Assembly (NCBI GenBank): GCA_039621445.1
Contig: CP154954.1
Location: forward strand, 35,139,703 to 35,203,702
Source of the DNA: Euglena gracilis
Lineage: Eukaryota; Euglenida; Euglenophyceae; Euglenales
Length of the DNA stretch: 64,000 nt
Reading direction: 5' to 3'
Shown: positions 60,931 to 64,000 of the stretch, piece by piece
How positions within the stretch are numbered: position 1 is the stretch's first letter
Layout of the letters: each line of letters opens with the position of its first letter
Position numbers and translations under genes: made by a program
Notes under the pieces: generated by a model
What the model saw: the letters and a program-made list of their open reading frames with translations, nothing else
Told to the model about the DNA's origin: nothing
Databases searched by the model: none

Positions 60931-63900
60931 TCTGAGTAACCGAATGGGTATTCCAGGAAGCCTCCAAAGTCAGGGGACCCGTTGGTTTCATGATTGTCGT
61001 GGTTTAATGGTAAGAAAAACAAGCAGCCGGAAGGTTGGTTGCAAGAAATGAGCAGATTTAGATGGGTGCATTCGACCATTCCGGGGGACATTTACCAGGT
61101 CAGCCCAGGTTACCATGTAAAAATGGACCAAATTGGGCCTTACTCCGAGTAACCGAATGGGTGTTCCAGGAGGCCTCCAAAGTCAGGGGACCCGTTGGTT
61201 TCATGATTGTCGTGGTTTAATGGTAAGAAAAACATGCAGCGGGAATGTTGGTTGCAAGGAATGAGCAGATTTAGATGGGTGCATTCGACCATTCCGGGGG
61301 ACATTTACCAGGTCAGCCCAGGTTACCATGTAAAAATGGACCAAATTGGGCCTTACTCTGAGTAACCGAATGGGTGTTCCAGGAGGCCTCCAAAGTCAGG
61401 GGACCCGTTGGTTTCATGATTGTCGTGGTTTAATGGTAAGAAAAACATGCAGCCGGAATGTTGGTTGCAAGAAATGAGCACATTTAGATGGGTGCATTCG
61501 ACCATTCCGGGGGACATTTACCAGGTCAGCCCAGGTTACCATGTAAAAATGGACCAAATTGGGCCTTACTCCGAGTAACCGAATGGGTGTTCCAGGAGGC
61601 CTCCAAAGTCAGGGGACCCGTTGGTTTCATGATTGTCGTGGTTTAATGGTAAGAAAAACATGCAGCCGGAAGGTTGGTTGCAAGAAATGAGCAGATTTAG
61701 ATGGGTGCATTCGACCATTCCGGGGGACATTTACCAGGTCAGCCCAGGTTACCATGTAAAAATGGACCAAATTGGGCCTTACTCCGAGTAACCGAATGGG
61801 TGTTCCAGGAGGCCTCCAAAGTCAGGGGACCCGTTGGTTTCACGATTTTCGTGGTTTAATGGTAAGAAAAACATGCAGCGTCGAATGTTGGTTGCAAGAA
61901 ATGAGCAGATTTAGATGGGTGCATTCGACCATTCCGGGGGACATTTACCAGGTCAGCCCAGGTTACCATGTAAAAATGGACCAAATTGGGCCTTACTCCG
62001 AGTAACCGAATGGGTGTTCCAGGAGGCCTCCAAAGTCAGGGGACCCGTTGGTTTCATGATTGTCGTGGTTTAATGGTAAGAAAAACATGCAGCCGGAAGG
62101 TTGGTTGCAAGAAATGAGCAGATTTAGATGGGTGCATTCGACCATTCCGGGGGACATTTACCAGGTCAGCCCAGGTTACCATGTAAAAATGGACCAAATT
62201 GGGCCTTACTCCGAGTAACCGAATGGGTGTTCCAGGAGGCCTCCAAAGTCAGGGGACCCGTTGGTTTCATGATTGTCGTGGTTTAATGGTAAGAAAGACA
62301 TGCAGCGGGAATGTTGGTTGCAAGAAATGAGCAGATTTAGATGGGTGCATTCGACCATTCCGGGGGACATTTACCAGGTCAGCCCAGGTTACCATGTAAA
62401 AATGGACCAAGTTGGGCCTTACTCCGAGTAACCGAATGGGTGTTCCAGGAGGCCTCCAAAGTCAGGGGACCCGTTGGTTTCATGATTGTCGTGGTTTAAT
62501 GGTAAGAAAAACATGCAGCGGGAACGCTGGTTGCAAGAAATGAGCAGATTTAGATGGGTGCATTCGACCATTCCGGGGGACATTTACCAGGTCAGCCCAG
62601 GTTACCATGTAAAAATGGACCAAATTGGGCCTTACTCCGAGTAACCGAATGGGTGTTCCAGGAGGCCTCCAAAGTCAGGGGACCCGTTGGTTTCATGATT
62701 GTCGTGGTTTAATGGTAAGAAAAACATGCAGCGGGAATGTTGGTTGCAAGAAATGAGCAGATTTAGATGGGTGCATTCGACCATTCCGGGGGACATTTAC
62801 CAGGTCAGCCCAGGTTACCATGTAAAAATGGACCAAATTGGGCCTTACTCCGAGTAACCGAATGGGTGTTCCAGGAGGCCTCCAAAGTCAGGGGGCCCCT
62901 TGGTTTCATGATTGTCGTGGTTTAATGGTAAGAAAAACATGCAGCCGGAAGGTTGGTTGCAAGAAATGAGCACATTTAGATGGGTGCATTCGACCATTCC
63001 GGGGGACATTTACCAGGTCAGCCCAGGTTACCATGTAAAAATGGACCAAATTGGGCCTTACTCCGAGTAACCGAATGGGTGTTCCAGGAGGCCTCCAAAG
63101 TCAGGGGACCCGTTGGTTTCATGATTGTCGTGGTTTAATGGTAAGAAAAACATGCAGCGGGTGTTGGTTGCAAGAAATGAGCAGATTTAGATGGGTGCAT
63201 TCGACCATTCCGGGGGACATTTACCAGGTCAGCCCAGGTTACCATGTAAAAATGGACCAAATTGGGCCTTACTCCGAGTAACCGAATGGGTGTTCCAGGA
63301 GGCCTCCAAAGTCAGGGGACCCGTTGGTTTCATGATTGTCGTGGTTTAATGGTAAGAAAAACATGCAGCCGGAAGGTTGGTTGCAAGAAATGAGCACATT
63401 TAGATGGGTGCATTCGACCATTCCGGGGGACATTTACCAGGTCAGCCCAGGTTACCATGTAAAAATGGACCAAATTGGGCCTTACTCCGAGTAACCGAAT
63501 GGGTGTTCCAGGAGGCCTCCAAAGTCAGGGGACCCGTTGGTTTCATGATTGTCGTGGTTTAATGGTAATAAAAAACATGCAGCCGGAAGGTTGGTTGCAA
63601 GAAATGAGCACATTTAGATGGGTGCATTCGACCATTCCGGGGGACATTTACCAGGTCAGCCCAGGTTACCATGTAAAAATGGACCAAATTGGGCCGTACT
63701 CCGAGTAACCGAATGGGTGTTCCAGGAGGCCTCCAAAGTCAGGGGACCCGTTGGTTTCATGATTGTCGTGGTTTAATGGTAAAAAAAAACATGCAGCGTG
63801 TGTTGGTTGCAAGAAATGAGCAGATTTAGATGGGTGCATTCGACCATTCCGGGGGACATTTACCAGGTCAGCCCAGGTTACCATGTAAAAATGGACCAAA

Positions 63901-64000
63901 TTGGGCCTTACTCCGAGTAACCGAATGGGTGTTCCAGGAGGCCTCCAAAGTCAGGGGACCCGTTGGTTTCATGATTGTCGTGGTTTAATGGTAAGAAAAA
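60931..64000. repeat. 213-bp tandem satellite array, right part (about 14.4 units)
   Basis: The reference point CTCNGAG recurs from 60930 to 63911, a distance of 14 units. Units are mostly of the CAGCCGGAAGG or CAGCGGGAATG, CTTACTCC type found in 53,000-60,264. Small differences include CACGATTTTCGTGG near 61,841, GGGGGCCCCTTGG near 62,893, and short deletions in CAGCGGGTGTTGG (about 63,156) and CAGCGTGTGTTGG (about 63,794). The array runs off the right window edge. No gene or unique sequence is seen here. Confidence 0.97.

Noticed and set aside
46902-64000. Common origin of the 30-bp and 213-bp repeats via GGACCAAATTGGGCC against TTGACCAAAGTGTCCC
   Set aside because: Only GACCAAA is shared. 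That is too short to support homology.
1-64000. Telomeric repeats, rRNA or tRNA genes
   Set aside because: No TTAGGG-type run, and no conserved rRNA or tRNA segments, were seen on either strand.

Overview
This window is satellite DNA from end to end, and I can support no protein-coding or RNA gene in it. It consists of two unrelated tandem arrays joined head to tail. A 30-bp repeat fills 1-46,901 (about 1,560 units). A 213-bp repeat fills 46,902-64,000 (about 78 units) and is interrupted once, at about 60,265-60,753, by roughly 490 bp of different sequence. Satellite DNA on this scale points to a eukaryotic nuclear genome with large heterochromatic or other repetitive blocks. The species cannot be read from the sequence. 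A vertebrate, another animal or a large-genome protist such as a dinoflagellate all remain possible. The window starts and ends inside repeats, so neither array is seen whole on its outer side.

Region by region. (1) 1-18,340 is 30-bp array made of variant-rich units arranged in a superrepeat of about 8.7-9.0 kb, plus shorter internal duplications. (2) 18,341-30,370 is 30-bp array with a different set of variant units and nested duplications at offsets of 421, 1,020 and 3,331 bp. (3) 30,371-46,901 is a much more uniform 30-bp array, with a run of about 29 identical units close to its right end and a few isolated degenerate units. (4) At 46,902 there is an abrupt switch to the 213-bp satellite. 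(5) 46,902-52,900 is 213-bp array rich in unit variants, including a block of about 1.65 kb duplicated at an offset of 2,764 bp. (6) 52,900-60,264 is a more uniform 213-bp array containing one 190-bp unit. (7) 60,265-60,753 is the island: A/C-rich sequence around a very GC-rich palindromic core. (8) 60,754-64,000 returns to the 213-bp array, after a diverged first unit.

Two properties stand out. The whole 30-bp unit is an imperfect palindrome (14 + 2 + 14 bases, 12 of 14 arm positions complementary). Because 30 is a multiple of three, five of the six frames stay open over long stretches and the two strands encode look-alike decapeptides. This yields open frames of more than 1,800 codons that I judge to be by-products, not genes. 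The 213-bp unit carries a 17-bp motif matching 8 of the 9 fixed positions of the CENP-B box, so a centromeric or pericentromeric satellite is a reasonable but untested idea.
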